A DNA stretch of 64,000 bases. Origin: Pseudomonadota bacterium. GTDB taxonomy: Bacteria > Pseudomonadota > Gammaproteobacteria > Steroidobacterales > Steroidobacteraceae. The number at the start of each line of letters is the position of its first letter. Within the stretch, counting starts at the first letter, position 1. The notes under the pieces were generated by a model. The model had not been told where the DNA came from and searched no databases. It saw only the letters and a program-made list of their open reading frames with translations. Both the position numbers and the translations under genes were made by a program. The stretch spans positions 3,313,501-3,377,500 of the forward strand of contig JBBCGI010000001.1 in assembly GCA_037200975.1 (NCBI GenBank), given 5' to 3'. This document shows, piece by piece, positions 18,450 through 30,678 of the stretch.

Positions 18450-20160
18450 CCAGCGCCGCGCACTGGCCGTTGCGGCAATTCTTCTCATGACGATGGAGGG
18501 CTCGTACGCGGGTCCGCGTCCCAGCGGTTCCCTCGTGCCGACGCGCTCCGAAGTCATCGCCACGCACGGCATGGCCGCCACGAGCCAGCCGCTCGCCAGC
18601 CAGGTCGCGCTCGACATCCTCAAGCGCGGCGGCACCGCGGTGGATGCGGCGATCGCCGCCAATGCCGCGTTGGGACTGATGGAGCCGACCGGCAATGGCG
18701 TCGGCGGCGATATCTTCGCGATCGTCTGGGATGCGAAGACGCAGCGGCTCCACGGTTTGAACGGCAGCGGCCGATCCCCTCGATCGCTGACACTCGCGAC
18801 GCTGCGCGGCGAGCTCGCGAAACTGGCTTCGAGCACCATTCCGCGCACCGGCCCGTTGCCGGTGTCGGTTCCGGGGGCGGTCGACGGCTGGTTCGAGCTG
18901 CATCGCAGGTTCGGCAAATTGCCGATGAAGGATCTGCTCGCGCCTGCGATCGCGTACGCGCGCAATGGGTTTCCGGTCAGCGAGGTGATCGCCGAAGGCT
19001 GGGCCCGTAATGCGCGCGTGCTTTCGAAGTATCCGAATTTCGCGGACGTGTATATGCCGAAGGGGCGCGCGCCAGCCAAGGGCGAAGTGTTCCGCAACCC
19101 GCAGCTGGCGGACACGCTGACTGCCATCGCGAACGGCGGCCGCGATGCGTTCTACCGGGGCGACATCGCGCGGCGCATCGAGAAATACCTGCGCGCCAAT
19201 GGCGGGTATCTCACGGCGGCGGATATGGCGGCGCACACCTCGGAGTGGGTGGAGCCCGTGTCCACCAACTACCGTGGATATGACGTCTGGGAGTTGCCGC
19301 CGAATACGCAGGGCGTCGCGGCGCTGCAGATGCTCAACATCCTGGAAGCCTATGATTTGAAGAAGATGGGTTTCGGCAGCGCAGACTATCTGCACGTGTT
19401 TGTCGAGGCCAAGAAGCTCGCGTTCGAAGACCGGGCGCGTTACTACGCGGATCCCGCCTTCGCGAAGATTCCGCTCAAGGGCCTGTTGTCCAAGGAATAT
19501 GCCGCGCAGCGCCGCGCTCTGATCCGCATGGATAGAGCCGCGCTCGAATATCCGGCAGATACGAAGGCGCTCGACCAGGCCGATACTATCTACATGAGCG
19601 TCGCCGATGCAGCCGGAAACATGGTCTCGCTGATCCAGAGCAACTATCGCGGCATGGGTTCCGGCATGACGCCCGACGGTTGCGGCTTCATCCTGCAGGA
19701 TCGCGGCGAATTGTTTTCGCTTATCGACGGCCACGCCAACGTGTACGCGCCGGGCAAACGCCCGTTCCAGACCATCATCCCGGCGTTCGTGACGAAAGAT
19801 GGAAAACCATGGCTCAGCTTCGGCGTCATGGGCGGCGGCATGCAGCCGCAGGGGCACGTGCAGATTCTCGTGAACCTCATCGATTTCGGGATGAACCTGC
19901 AGGAAGCGGGCGACGCGCCGCGCGCACGGCACGACGGCTCCAGCGAGCCGACGGACGAGCAGATGCACGATGGCGGCGAAGTCGTGCTCGAAGTGGGCGT
20001 CTCGCCCGCGACGGTGCGGGCCCTCGAAGCACGCGGACACAAGGTGACGGTCGCCAACGATGGCGACTTCGGCGGCTACCAGGCGGTCATGCGAAATGCC
20101 GAGGGCGTGTACTTCGGTGCTTCGGAATCGCGCAAGGACGGTGCGGCGCAGGGTTACTAG
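18391..20160 (+). CDS. Gamma-glutamyltransferase, YwrD-like
   Basis: The 589-residue protein is an Ntn-hydrolase of the gamma-glutamyltranspeptidase family. The self-cleavage site and nucleophile is the Thr in DTIYMSVADAAGNMV; the GMGSGMTPDGCGFILQ and MGGGMQPQGHVQ segments form the substrate pocket. DTIYMSVAD rather than NTTHYSVVD matches the YwrD-type branch. These enzymes hydrolyse or transfer the gamma-glutamyl group of glutathione. The N-terminus contains basic residues and a short hydrophobic stretch consistent with export. AGGAG lies ten bases before the ATG at 18391; an in-frame ATG at 18487 would avoid overlap but lose that segment. Confidence 0.85.
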   Translation: MAKCGRFSNRAWLARRSRPDQRRALAVAAILLMTMEGSYAGPRPSGSLVPTRSEVIATHGMAATSQPLASQVALDILKRGGTAVDAAIAANAALGLMEPTGNGVGGDIFAIVWDAKTQRLHGLNGSGRSPRSLTLATLRGELAKLASSTIPRTGPLPVSVPGAVDGWFELHRRFGKLPMKDLLAPAIAYARNGFPVSEVIAEGWARNARVLSKYPNFADVYMPKGRAPAKGEVFRNPQLADTLTAIANGGRDAFYRGDIARRIEKYLRANGGYLTAADMAAHTSEWVEPVSTNYRGYDVWELPPNTQGVAALQMLNILEAYDLKKMGFGSADYLHVFVEAKKLAFEDRARYYADPAFAKIPLKGLLSKEYAAQRRALIRMDRAALEYPADTKALDQADTIYMSVADAAGNMVSLIQSNYRGMGSGMTPDGCGFILQDRGELFSLIDGHANVYAPGKRPFQTIIPAFVTKDGKPWLSFGVMGGGMQPQGHVQILVNLIDFGMNLQEAGDAPRARHDGSSEPTDEQMHDGGEVVLEVGVSPATVRALEARGHKVTVANDGDFGGYQAVMRNAEGVYFGASESRKDGAAQGY

Positions 20161-20186
20161 GCGCGCAGGCCTGGCCCGCACCGCAG

Positions 20187-22133
20187 TCACGGGATTGCGG
20201 GAAGCCCCAGCTGGCTGGAATCCTCGGGCGTTCCGAACTCCGAAGCCTTGGCCTTGCGAGTGGTCGGCAGCAGCCGTCCCGAATGAATGTCGTCGAGCTT
20301 CGCGTGCGTGGCCTTCGCAGCTGCCACCAGCTCCGGGTAGGGGCGATCGGTGACGTCGATCCAGCCGACGTTGTAGTTCTCGCCGTCGCGCCGGCCGGTG
20401 ACGGGCTGGTCGATCCACTGATACCAATGTGTGCCGACGATCGCCGGGTGCGCGGCCGCGTGCTCGACGTAGTAGGAATACGCCACGCCGCGCTCGGTCT
20501 GGTTCATCACCTGCGCGAGGCCCGGCGCCATGCCGTGCCCGGGCGCGCCGAAATGAAATTCGCCGATGAGGACGGGTAGTTTGGTGATTGCGTTCACCCG
20601 GTCGATGAGATCCTTGCGCGGCGCCCAGCGATACTCGTTCACGCTGTAGACGTCGAAGCCGCGCGCGAGCGCGATGAGATCGTCGGGCCAGGCGCCGCCG
20701 AAGCGAATGCCCAGGTTCAAGTGGTCAGGGTCGTGGCGTTTCACTGCGGCGTTCACGATCTCGAGATAACGTGCGAACGCCGCGTGGACCAGCGCCTTGC
20801 GCGCGGCCGCGGTGTCACCCTTCGCCAGCTCCGCCGTGAACTTCGCCTGCAGCGCGGTCGCCGGGCCCTTCAGCACGAGATCGACGAGCTGGCTCTCGCG
20901 GCCGGGCCACGTCGGCTCGTTGCCGATGAAGTAGCCGATCATCCACGGATCGTCCTTGTGAGCGGCCAGCTGTTGCGCAGCCTCGAGGTCCACGCGCTTC
21001 GCAAAAGCGGGCGAGTAGACATCGGGCAAACCCATGATCGCGCCCTCGACGCGCTGCCAGCCGCGCAGCGTGTACACATAGGGCTGGCGCAGAGTCGGCG
21101 TGGGCGCAAGCGCATCGTTGAGCGCGGAGCCATACGCAGTGTTCAGGCCCCACGCGCGCATGCGGCGGGCGGTGAGTTGCGCGCTCGGGGTGGTCCAGTC
21201 GCGGCCGAAACGCTGGATGAGATTTCCGGCGTAAAACGACACCGGATCGCGCAGCGGATCGGGATCGGCATTTGGCGCGGGAATCTGCGCGATGGTGGGG
21301 ATGCTGGCAAACAACTTGTCGCGGCCGACGATGGGCGTGCGCGGCGGCTCGCCGCCCGCGCCGTTCACTCCGGCGGACCAGAAGCGGCAGCCCTCGGGAT
21401 CGACCAGCCACCAGCGCTCGGCGATCTTCTCCACGCGGAAAAATCCCGTCGCGCGGCGTTTGTCGCGGGCGTAGCCGCCGAATCGGCAGGCCGGCGGCGC
21501 CCTCGCAATCAACAAACGCTGCTCGGTCTGCCACTCGCGTTTCAGGGCTTCGGGCGATCGCACCTTGTCGGGCCAGTCGGCGTGAATGTACTGGCCGAAG
21601 TCGTCGATGAGCGGTGTGCCGCCGTCGAGCACCGCATCGCCCGGATCGGTTTTCGACAAGCTCACCTTGCGGATCTCGACGGTGGCGAGCTGCGCCGGGT
21701 AACGCATGGTCACGCTGAGCGCGCGCACGTGTTGCAAGGCGCTGTGACCGCCGGCCTCGATATTGATCCAGTAGCTGTTGCGCGGCCGGTTGGCGCTGGA
21801 GGCCAGTTCATCGGCGTCACCGGCTCCCTCGCGGTAGAAACGCAGCGGTATGGATGCCCGGACCCAGACCTCGGCGAAGGGATGGATGCGCTTCGAGACA
21901 TTGCCCTCCTCGCCGATCAAACCGAGTTCGAAGCGCTGGCTCAAGGAGGCGCGGAATTCCACCACGAGGAACTGGAAGTCGGTCCAGTCGGCCGGCAGCA
22001 GCGGGTCGAAGTCGGCCAGCGGCCATTGCGCGGTCGACACGTCACTCGCGAACGTGGCCCTTTGCGGGGCGGCAACGGCGCCGGACATCCATGAGATCGC
22101 GGTGACGGCGATCGCTCGCGCCCAATGATTCAT
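20187..22133 (-). CDS. Secreted GH50-like hydrolase (beta-agarase-related)
   Basis: The ATG at 22133 gives 648 residues beginning with a signal peptide (MNHWARAIAVTAISW, cleavage probably after GAVAA). An N-terminal carbohydrate-binding-like domain (to about 190) precedes a TIM-barrel entered by ATGFFRVEKIAERWWLVDPEG, a segment shared with GH50 beta-agarases. The likely acid/base Glu is in YFIGNEPTW and the nucleophile Glu in VLIGEFHFGAPGHG. Substrate is uncertain: GH50-like proteins also occur in non-agarolytic bacteria. It starts four bases after the receiver-kinase stop, so it is probably co-transcribed with it. Confidence 0.75.
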   Translation of the reverse strand: MNHWARAIAVTAISWMSGAVAAPQRATFASDVSTAQWPLADFDPLLPADWTDFQFLVVEFRASLSQRFELGLIGEEGNVSKRIHPFAEVWVRASIPLRFYREGAGDADELASSANRPRNSYWINIEAGGHSALQHVRALSVTMRYPAQLATVEIRKVSLSKTDPGDAVLDGGTPLIDDFGQYIHADWPDKVRSPEALKREWQTEQRLLIARAPPACRFGGYARDKRRATGFFRVEKIAERWWLVDPEGCRFWSAGVNGAGGEPPRTPIVGRDKLFASIPTIAQIPAPNADPDPLRDPVSFYAGNLIQRFGRDWTTPSAQLTARRMRAWGLNTAYGSALNDALAPTPTLRQPYVYTLRGWQRVEGAIMGLPDVYSPAFAKRVDLEAAQQLAAHKDDPWMIGYFIGNEPTWPGRESQLVDLVLKGPATALQAKFTAELAKGDTAAARKALVHAAFARYLEIVNAAVKRHDPDHLNLGIRFGGAWPDDLIALARGFDVYSVNEYRWAPRKDLIDRVNAITKLPVLIGEFHFGAPGHGMAPGLAQVMNQTERGVAYSYYVEHAAAHPAIVGTHWYQWIDQPVTGRRDGENYNVGWIDVTDRPYPELVAAAKATHAKLDDIHSGRLLPTTRKAKASEFGTPEDSSQLGLPAIP

Positions 22134-22137
22134 CTGT

Positions 22138-23228
22138 TTACGGCAGGAGCGGCAGGGAGATGCTGAACGTAGTGCCGAGTCCCGACTCCGATTCGCAACG
22201 AATCTGGCCGCCGTGTGCATCGACGATGCCTTTACCGATGTACAGCCCGAGGCCGGTGCGGGTTTTAGGCTGCTTTTTGCCAGCCGGGTGATACGGGTCG
22301 AAGATATGCAGCAGGTCGTCCGCCGCGATCCCGGGACCGCTGTCCGCGATTTCGATCTGCGCGTTATTGCCGCGCGCCCGGCTCGTCACCGTGATGCGGT
22401 CGCCGGCCTTGCAGAACTTGACCGCGTTCCCGAGCAGGTTGTGAAACAACTGCAGGAGCCGGCCGCGGTCCGCATCGGCTTTCATCACCTCGTTGCCGGT
22501 GTCGCAGGTCAGAGTGAGCCCCTTGTCGCGCGCGGGCGATTCGTGCGCGGAGACGGCTTCGCGCATCAGATCGTCGACGATCACCGGTTTGGGATCGATG
22601 GTCAGTTTGCCGCCGCGCAGGGCGACCATGTCCATCAGGTCCCCGATCATGCGGTTCATCTGCTCGACGTTGCGGCGGATGCGTTCGTGCTGCTCGCGTA
22701 TCTGTTGCGGCGTGAGCTGGTATTTCGGATTGAGCAGCATCGACGCCGTGGTGTGGATCACGGAAAGCGGAGTTCGCAGGTCGTGCGAGGCGATGGCCAG
22801 CACGTCATCGCGCGACTGCACCGCCAGTTCGAGCTGCATGCGTTGCCGGTGCAACTGCAAAAGGATCGCGGCCTTCTGCTTCAGGAACTGCGGATTGATC
22901 GGCCTGAACAGAACGTCGACCGGGGCAGACTGGTGGCCGCGGAACGTCGGCAGCGGCTCGCTCGGGCTCGCCGCGGTGATGAAGACGATCGGGATGTGTA
23001 TCGTGCGCTCGGTGCCGCGCATCGATTCGGCGAGCTCGAGCCCCGCCGTTGCCGGCGTGTGGATGTCGAGCAGCGCGAGAGCGAAATCGTGCACTGACAA
23101 CAACTCGAGCGCCGCGGAGCCGGAGGTCGCGGTGAAGATCTCGCGATCGTCGCCCCCCAGCAGCGCGCCGAGCGTCGCCAGATTCTCCTCGACGTCGCCG
23201 ACCAGCAGACACTTCACTTGTTCCGTCA

Positions 23229-23229
<1 letters not shown>
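22138..23229 (-). CDS. Receiver-histidine kinase fusion protein
   Basis: The 363-residue cytoplasmic protein has an N-terminal receiver domain (about 1-125), then a HisKA domain with the H-box IASHDLRTPL and an HATPase_c domain with the N-box FHNLLGNAVKF, ADSGPGI and TGLGLYIGKG. The receiver keeps the phospho-acceptor Asp (ALLDIH), but the first acidic residue of the metal pocket is Gly (LLVGDVEEN instead of DD) and the conserved Lys is Arg (FRPINP). The kinase looks intact. No membrane segment or separate response regulator is adjacent. Its ATG shares one base with the uvrA stop (TGATG). Confidence 0.85.
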
Positions 23230-26078
<2,849 letters not shown>

Positions 26079-26230
26079 TTGTCGAGCGCCATAATTGGCG
26101 CGAAGGAAGAAGAACCAAGGAGTGTAAGCAACGACCCGGGCCCGTGCATAACCAGGGGTCAGTTCGCTCAGAGGCTGTATAAACGTCGCGCGACCAATCG
26201 GATCAGGTACTTGCGCGAATAGGGGAATGG

Positions 26231-26782
26231 TTGAAGCCAGTGACGGTCGATAACAAACCCGTGACTGCGGCTGCCCACGACCGCGGCTTCCCGCCGGTCG
26301 CACAGCCCGACGCCACCGTGCTGATCCTCGGATCGCTGCCCGGGCGAAAATCGCTCGAGCTGCGGCAGTACTACGCGCACCCGCAAAACGCGTTCTGGAA
26401 AATCATGGCGGAGCTGTTCGGCGGCGCGTCGTCGCTGCCCTACACGCAACGCCTGAAAACCCTGACGGCCAACCGCATCGCGTTATGGGATGTTCTCGCC
26501 GCGGCCGAGCGGCCCGGCAGTCTCGACAGTGCGATCGTGCCCCATTCAGCGGTGCCGAACGACTTCGCAGAATTCTTCCGCGCTCATCCGCGCATCCGTC
26601 GCGTGTACTTCAACGGGCAAAAGGCGCATGGACTGTTTCAGCGCCGCGTATTGCCCGCGCTCGGCCAGGAGTTTGCCGGCATTCATTTTGAGTGCCTGCC
26701 ATCTACCAGCCCGGCGCACGCAGGCATGACGTTTGCAAAGAAGTTAGACAGGTGGACCCGCATCAAGGAGACGATGAAATGA
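26231..26782 (+). CDS. Hypoxanthine-DNA (deoxyinosine) glycosylase
   Basis: The 183-residue protein belongs to the uracil-DNA glycosylase superfamily, hypoxanthine-DNA glycosylase branch: the N-terminal catalytic loop is [23 protein letters not shown] and the C-terminal loop is [10 protein letters not shown]. This family removes hypoxanthine left by adenine deamination. The start is TTG at 26231, preceded by AGGGGAATGG as a strong ribosome-binding site. It is divergent from uvrA and overlaps the NUDIX gene by four bases (ATGA). Confidence 0.85.
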   Translation: MKPVTVDNKPVTAAAHDRGFPPVAQPDATVLILGSLPGRKSLELRQYYAHPQNAFWKIMAELFGGASSLPYTQRLKTLTANRIALWDVLAAAERPGSLDSAIVPHSAVPNDFAEFFRAHPRIRRVYFNGQKAHGLFQRRVLPALGQEFAGIHFECLPSTSPAHAGMTFAKKLDRWTRIKETMK

Positions 26783-27207
26783 ACTTTGCAGACAAGGCCT
26801 GCCCCGTGGTGTTTCGCGATGCATCGATGCGACAGATTCTTGCCTTCGAACATCCGGAGGCCGGGCTTCAATTGGTGAAGGGCCGTATCGAGCCGGGTGA
26901 GGACGCGCGCGCCGCCGCGCTGCGCGAATTGCAGGAAGAGGCCGGCATCGCGCAAACCGCCATCGCTGAGGATCTGGGAACCTGGCATTCGGGGCACAAG
27001 GGGCATGTCTGGTCGTTCCATCTCTGCACCTTTTCGCCGACCTTGCCGGAGCGCTGGACTCACCTGTGCATGGACGATGGTGGTTACGAATTCAAATTCT
27101 TCTGGCACGACGTGAACCAGGAGGCCGATGAGAAATGGTCGCCCCAGTACCGGCGTGCACTGCAAGCGATCCGCGATCGCACGCGTGCACTGCGCTGGCG
27201 CGGATAA
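26779..27207 (+). CDS. NUDIX hydrolase
   Basis: The 142-residue protein, starting [12 protein letters not shown] at the ATG overlapping the glycosylase stop, has a complete NUDIX box (G-x5-E-x7-RELQEEAG) at about residues 37-58, which binds Mg and cleaves a nucleoside diphosphate linked to some other group. The substrate is unknown. Coupling to a DNA glycosylase suggests nucleotide-pool cleaning, but that is inference from gene order. Confidence 0.8.
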   Translation: MNFADKACPVVFRDASMRQILAFEHPEAGLQLVKGRIEPGEDARAAALRELQEEAGIAQTAIAEDLGTWHSGHKGHVWSFHLCTFSPTLPERWTHLCMDDGGYEFKFFWHDVNQEADEKWSPQYRRALQAIRDRTRALRWRG

Positions 27208-27376
27208 ATTGTAAAACCCGATGGTTTGTCGGAGGGTCGGCGGGTGGCGCTGCGATTCCGCCGACGCCTGCGCCCCTACCAGCGCGCGCATCCGTGCGGC
27301 ATGATCGCCGGCATCGGCAGTCCGCATCGGGCGGGGCCGCATGCCCTCTCTACCTGTAACACGGCGGTCGGCTGAC

Positions 27377-28495
27377 ATGAGCACTCTCCCGGCGGCTCTC
27401 TATCTCATCGCGGTAGCCCTGTGCATTTTTTCCACGGCGTTGACCACGCGCGAGGCGGCACCCCGCCAGCGGCTCACATTCTTCACCTGGTATCTGCTGA
27501 TCCAGTCCGCCGCATTCGTGTTCGAGCTGCTCATCGCGCATCCGGCGACGCCGTTGAAGTCGCTGTGGCTGGCGCTGCTGATGGTGAGTTCGCTGTGCGT
27601 GGCGCCCGCCTTGTGGCTTGCCTTCCGCGAAAGCGTCGCGGGGTCGCGGCCGGTGCTGAAGGATCTGCGGTGCGGACACTGGCTGGCCATTGGCGCCGGG
27701 CTCCTGCTCACATTACCGCTGCTGTCGTCCGCACATCTCGGGACGACGTTTGCAAATCCGTTGCAGCCGTCGAGCGCGTCGTATTCGCGCTTCATTCACA
27801 CCACGATGCTGATGTGTGTCGCCATCTTCGTCGTGCAGGTGCCGTGGTATCTCCTGCGCTGCCGGCGCATCTTGCTGGAACGTCTCGCCGGGCAGGGCAG
27901 CCAGTGGGCGCAGCTGCCGCTCGCCATCGTGTTCACGACCTGGGCGCTGGCGATCGTGCGCACCCTCGACTGCGCATTCATCAAGTGGCCGCCGTTGTTC
28001 TCGCTGATCGTGGCGGCCGTGAGTGTCGGTGTGACGGTCGGCGCGTTGTACCTGCTGCTAAGACAATTCAGCCCACGCCAGGAATCCGCGCCGCCGCGCG
28101 CGCCCGATTCATACGCCAAGTCGCCGCTAGGTGCGCCCATCAGGCAGCGAATTCGCCGAAAACTCGAGGCGATGCTGCACGAGCAGGCCATCTACAAGAG
28201 GAGCGATCTGAGTCTGCAGGCGCTGGCGACGGAGTTGCGGGAAAGTCCGCACTACGTGTCGCAGGTGATCAACCAGGAACTCGATACCAGCTTCTACGAG
28301 CTGATCAATCGATACCGCATCGAACATGCGAAGCGGCGATTGCGCGAGGCGCCCGAGGAAACCGTGCTGTCGATCGCCATGGACGTCGGTTTCAACTCGA
28401 AATCCGCGTTTCACGCGGCGTTCCGGCGCTGCACCGGCACGACTCCGGCCAGATTCAGGTCCTTGCCGATCAGTCCGGACGCCAGGAGTCATTGA
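27377..28495 (+). CDS. Membrane-bound AraC-family transcriptional regulator
   Basis: The 372-residue product (ATG at 27377) has about seven transmembrane segments in its first 235 residues and a cytoplasmic AraC-type DNA-binding domain with two helix-turn-helix units (SLQALATELRESPHYVSQVIN and VLSIAMDVGFNSKSAFHAAFRR). This layout occurs in putative sensors that read a periplasmic or membrane signal and act directly on DNA. An in-frame start at 27341 is possible. It lies 38 bases before the esterase-fold gene, a likely target or operon partner. Confidence 0.8.
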   Translation: MSTLPAALYLIAVALCIFSTALTTREAAPRQRLTFFTWYLLIQSAAFVFELLIAHPATPLKSLWLALLMVSSLCVAPALWLAFRESVAGSRPVLKDLRCGHWLAIGAGLLLTLPLLSSAHLGTTFANPLQPSSASYSRFIHTTMLMCVAIFVVQVPWYLLRCRRILLERLAGQGSQWAQLPLAIVFTTWALAIVRTLDCAFIKWPPLFSLIVAAVSVGVTVGALYLLLRQFSPRQESAPPRAPDSYAKSPLGAPIRQRIRRKLEAMLHEQAIYKRSDLSLQALATELRESPHYVSQVINQELDTSFYELINRYRIEHAKRRLREAPEETVLSIAMDVGFNSKSAFHAAFRRCTGTTPARFRSLPISPDARSH

Positions 28496-28533
28496 ACGAG
28501 TGAATCTCGGGGCTTCTTACCAAGGAGACCCCC

Positions 28534-29595
28534 ATGATTCTGCGCAACCTGGCGATTCCGTTCACGGCATTGCTGTTCGCCTCGACCGCTCTGTGCGCGC
28601 CCGCGGCCAGTGTCGTCGAAACGAAATACATCGAGTCGACCGTCCTTGCGGACAACCGGGTCGGACTCAACCTGCATCGCAGCGTGAAGGTTTATCTGCC
28701 ACCGGGCTACGTTGGCGGAAAGGCGCGTTATCCGGTCATCTACCAGTTGCACAACATCAACTGGAGCAACGATCGCAGCCTCGCGCCCGGCACCGCCGCG
28801 CAGCCGACCTTCGATCGTGCGATTGCCAAAGGCGTCATCCAGCCGTTCATCGTCGTGGCCGCCGACTACACCTCGCCCGCGGTGGGGCCGTTCTACGCGA
28901 ATTCCTCCACCGCCGGACGCTGGGAGGATTTCACGCTGCAGGAGGTCATCCCGTTCATCGACTCCAACTACCGCACGATCGCGAAACCCGGCAGCCGCGG
29001 CATCATGGGCGACGGCATGGGAGCGTTCGGCGCGTTGCACTATGCGTTCCGACATCCGGAGATATTCAGCGTGGTGTACGCGATGCATCCGGTGGGCACG
29101 GGTTCCGGTCTCGCGCCGATGTACACGCGGCCCGACTGGAACAAGGTGAACGGCGCCAGAACTTTCGCCGATCTCGCCGGCGATCCGTATACGCCCATCT
29201 TCGTCGCGATGGCGCAGACGTTTCTGCCCAACCCGGACAAGCCGCCGTTCTACTGCGACATGATCGTCGACCTGGTGGATGGGCAGCCGAAGCTCAACGT
29301 GGCGAACCTCCAGCTGCTCAAGTCGCGCTTCTTCCTCGACAACACAGCGGCCGACAATCTCGCAAAGCTCGGCAAGCTGCGCGGGATCAAGTTTGACTGG
29401 GGGCGCTACGATCCCAACCAGGATCACGTCTACGCCAATCAGGCGTTCACGCGAAAGCTGGACGAGCTCGGGATCGAACACGAGGCGGACGAATATCGCG
29501 GTCTCCCCTGGGACAAGTACTGGATGGACGACGGCCGCGTGTACACCGAGGTGTTGCCGTTCTTCGCACGCAAACTCGCGTTCCAGCAGGAATAG
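28534..29595 (+). CDS. Secreted esterase-D-fold protein without catalytic serine
   Basis: The 353-residue protein has a signal peptide (MILRNLAIPFTALLFASTALCA) and the alpha/beta-hydrolase fold of the Esterase family (PF00756): VKVYLPPGY, YPVIYQLHN and the nucleophile elbow. The elbow reads IMGDGMGAFGAL: the GxSxG serine is Gly161 (GGC), not Ser. The usual C-terminal catalytic His region (pattern pGgHxWxYW) reads YRGLPWDKYW, with no His. It therefore looks like a non-catalytic member, perhaps glycan-binding. Neighbours are the membrane AraC regulator upstream and a convergent GH16 hydrolase. Confidence 0.8.
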   Translation: MILRNLAIPFTALLFASTALCAPAASVVETKYIESTVLADNRVGLNLHRSVKVYLPPGYVGGKARYPVIYQLHNINWSNDRSLAPGTAAQPTFDRAIAKGVIQPFIVVAADYTSPAVGPFYANSSTAGRWEDFTLQEVIPFIDSNYRTIAKPGSRGIMGDGMGAFGALHYAFRHPEIFSVVYAMHPVGTGSGLAPMYTRPDWNKVNGARTFADLAGDPYTPIFVAMAQTFLPNPDKPPFYCDMIVDLVDGQPKLNVANLQLLKSRFFLDNTAADNLAKLGKLRGIKFDWGRYDPNQDHVYANQAFTRKLDELGIEHEADEYRGLPWDKYWMDDGRVYTEVLPFFARKLAFQQE

Positions 29596-29618
29596 GGGCC
29601 GGCGTATCCCTGACGCGC

Positions 29619-30599
29619 TCAGGGCTGGTAAACCCGCACGTAATCGACCTGCATCTGCACAGGGAAGATGGTGTCATCGACGCCCATCTGCCCACCCCAG
29701 TCGCCGCCGACGGCGATGTTGAGGATCAGGTACTGCGGGCTGTCGAACGGCCACTCGGCATTGCCCGAGTTGTCGTTCGAATACTGGTAGTAGTTGCGGT
29801 CGTCGACGCCGACCGCGATGCGCGCTGCCGTCCAGGTCAGCTGGTAGCGGTGGAACTCGGCGCACAGGTCCGGAATGGTGATGGAAGCGCTGCGTTGATT
29901 GCCGCGTGTGTGGTTGTAGGCGCCGGTGTGCACGGTTCCATGCACCACGCCCTGGTCGAAGCCCACGTGTTCCATGATGTCGATCTCGCCGTCGTTGGGC
30001 CAGCGGGTCTCCGGGGGTGTCGACAAGGTCCAGATCGCCGGCCAGCTGCCGGTGCCGCAGGGTAGTTTGGCACGGACTTCCATGAATCCGTACCGCCAGC
30101 TCGCCTTGTCGCGCGTGAGCAGGCGCGCCGACGAATAACGCTGGCCGCTCCAGTCGTTCACCCCGATGGTAGATAGGTCTTCCTTGCGCGCCGTGATCGT
30201 CAGGAAGCCGTTCTCGACGCGCGAATTCTCCAGGCGCGCATTCGCGTAGTACTGCAGCTCGTTGTTGAACCAGCCGGCGGCGTTGCGTTCGGTGTCGTAA
30301 TTCCAGCGCGCAGCGTCGGGCAAACCCGCGACCTCGAATTCGTCGGACCACACGAGGCGATAACCGCCAGGAATTCCGCCGCTCTCGCTGATGGCGGCAA
30401 TTCCAGGACCCGTCGGCTGCGGAGGTGGAGGAGAGGAGACAGGGGGACTGCCGGATTCTCCGCCTCCGCAAGCCGACGAGAGCGTTGCGACTGCTAGCGC
30501 TAACAATGGCGCGCGATCGCTCAAAGCTGGAAAAAAGCGCGCAAAAACGCGTGAGATTCGAGACATCGGCGGCGACATGCGAGACATCTTTTTTGTCAT
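29619..30599 (-). CDS. GH16 endo-beta-glucanase (laminarinase-like) lipoprotein
   Basis: The catalytic domain is classic GH16: YRLVWSDEFEVAGLPDAARWNYD, then the ExDxxE motif as GEIDIMEHVG (nucleophile and acid/base Glu) and WPFDSPQYLILNIAVGGDWGG at the end, cited in parts. This subfamily usually cleaves beta-1,3- or mixed-linkage glucans. The N-terminus has a hydrophobic stretch ending LSSACGGG (lipobox) followed by a Pro/Ser linker. Several ATGs are possible; 30599 is chosen, but 30632 or 30587 cannot be excluded. It is divergent from the TonB receptor across a LacI-type operator, suggesting shared control. Confidence 0.88.
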   Translation of the reverse strand: MTKKMSRMSPPMSRISRVFARFFPALSDRAPLLALAVATLSSACGGGESGSPPVSSPPPPQPTGPGIAAISESGGIPGGYRLVWSDEFEVAGLPDAARWNYDTERNAAGWFNNELQYYANARLENSRVENGFLTITARKEDLSTIGVNDWSGQRYSSARLLTRDKASWRYGFMEVRAKLPCGTGSWPAIWTLSTPPETRWPNDGEIDIMEHVGFDQGVVHGTVHTGAYNHTRGNQRSASITIPDLCAEFHRYQLTWTAARIAVGVDDRNYYQYSNDNSGNAEWPFDSPQYLILNIAVGGDWGGQMGVDDTIFPVQMQVDYVRVYQP

Positions 30600-30646
30600 C
30601 ACTAGTTTGCTTGCCGTGAGTGCGGGACGCATGCTAGCGTAAAAAT

Positions 30647-30660
30647 TGTAAGCGCTTACA
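30647..30660. promoter_or_regulatory. LacI-family operator between GH16 and TonB receptor genes
   Basis: TGTAAGCGCTTACA is a perfect 14-bp palindrome with the central CG favoured by LacI-family repressors. It lies in the short divergent gap, 19 bp before the receptor ATG and about 50 bp from the GH16 start, so a bound repressor could block both. The LacI-family gene at 38606 in the same locus is the natural candidate; the pairing is inferred. Confidence 0.7.
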
Positions 30661-30678
30661 TTTTTTCAGTGGGGGAAC

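Noticed and set aside
18385-20427. 680-codon open frame on the minus strand
   Set aside because: It lies antisense to the gamma-glutamyltransferase gene, has low-complexity Arg/His-rich translation and no family pattern; long antisense frames are common in GC-rich DNA.
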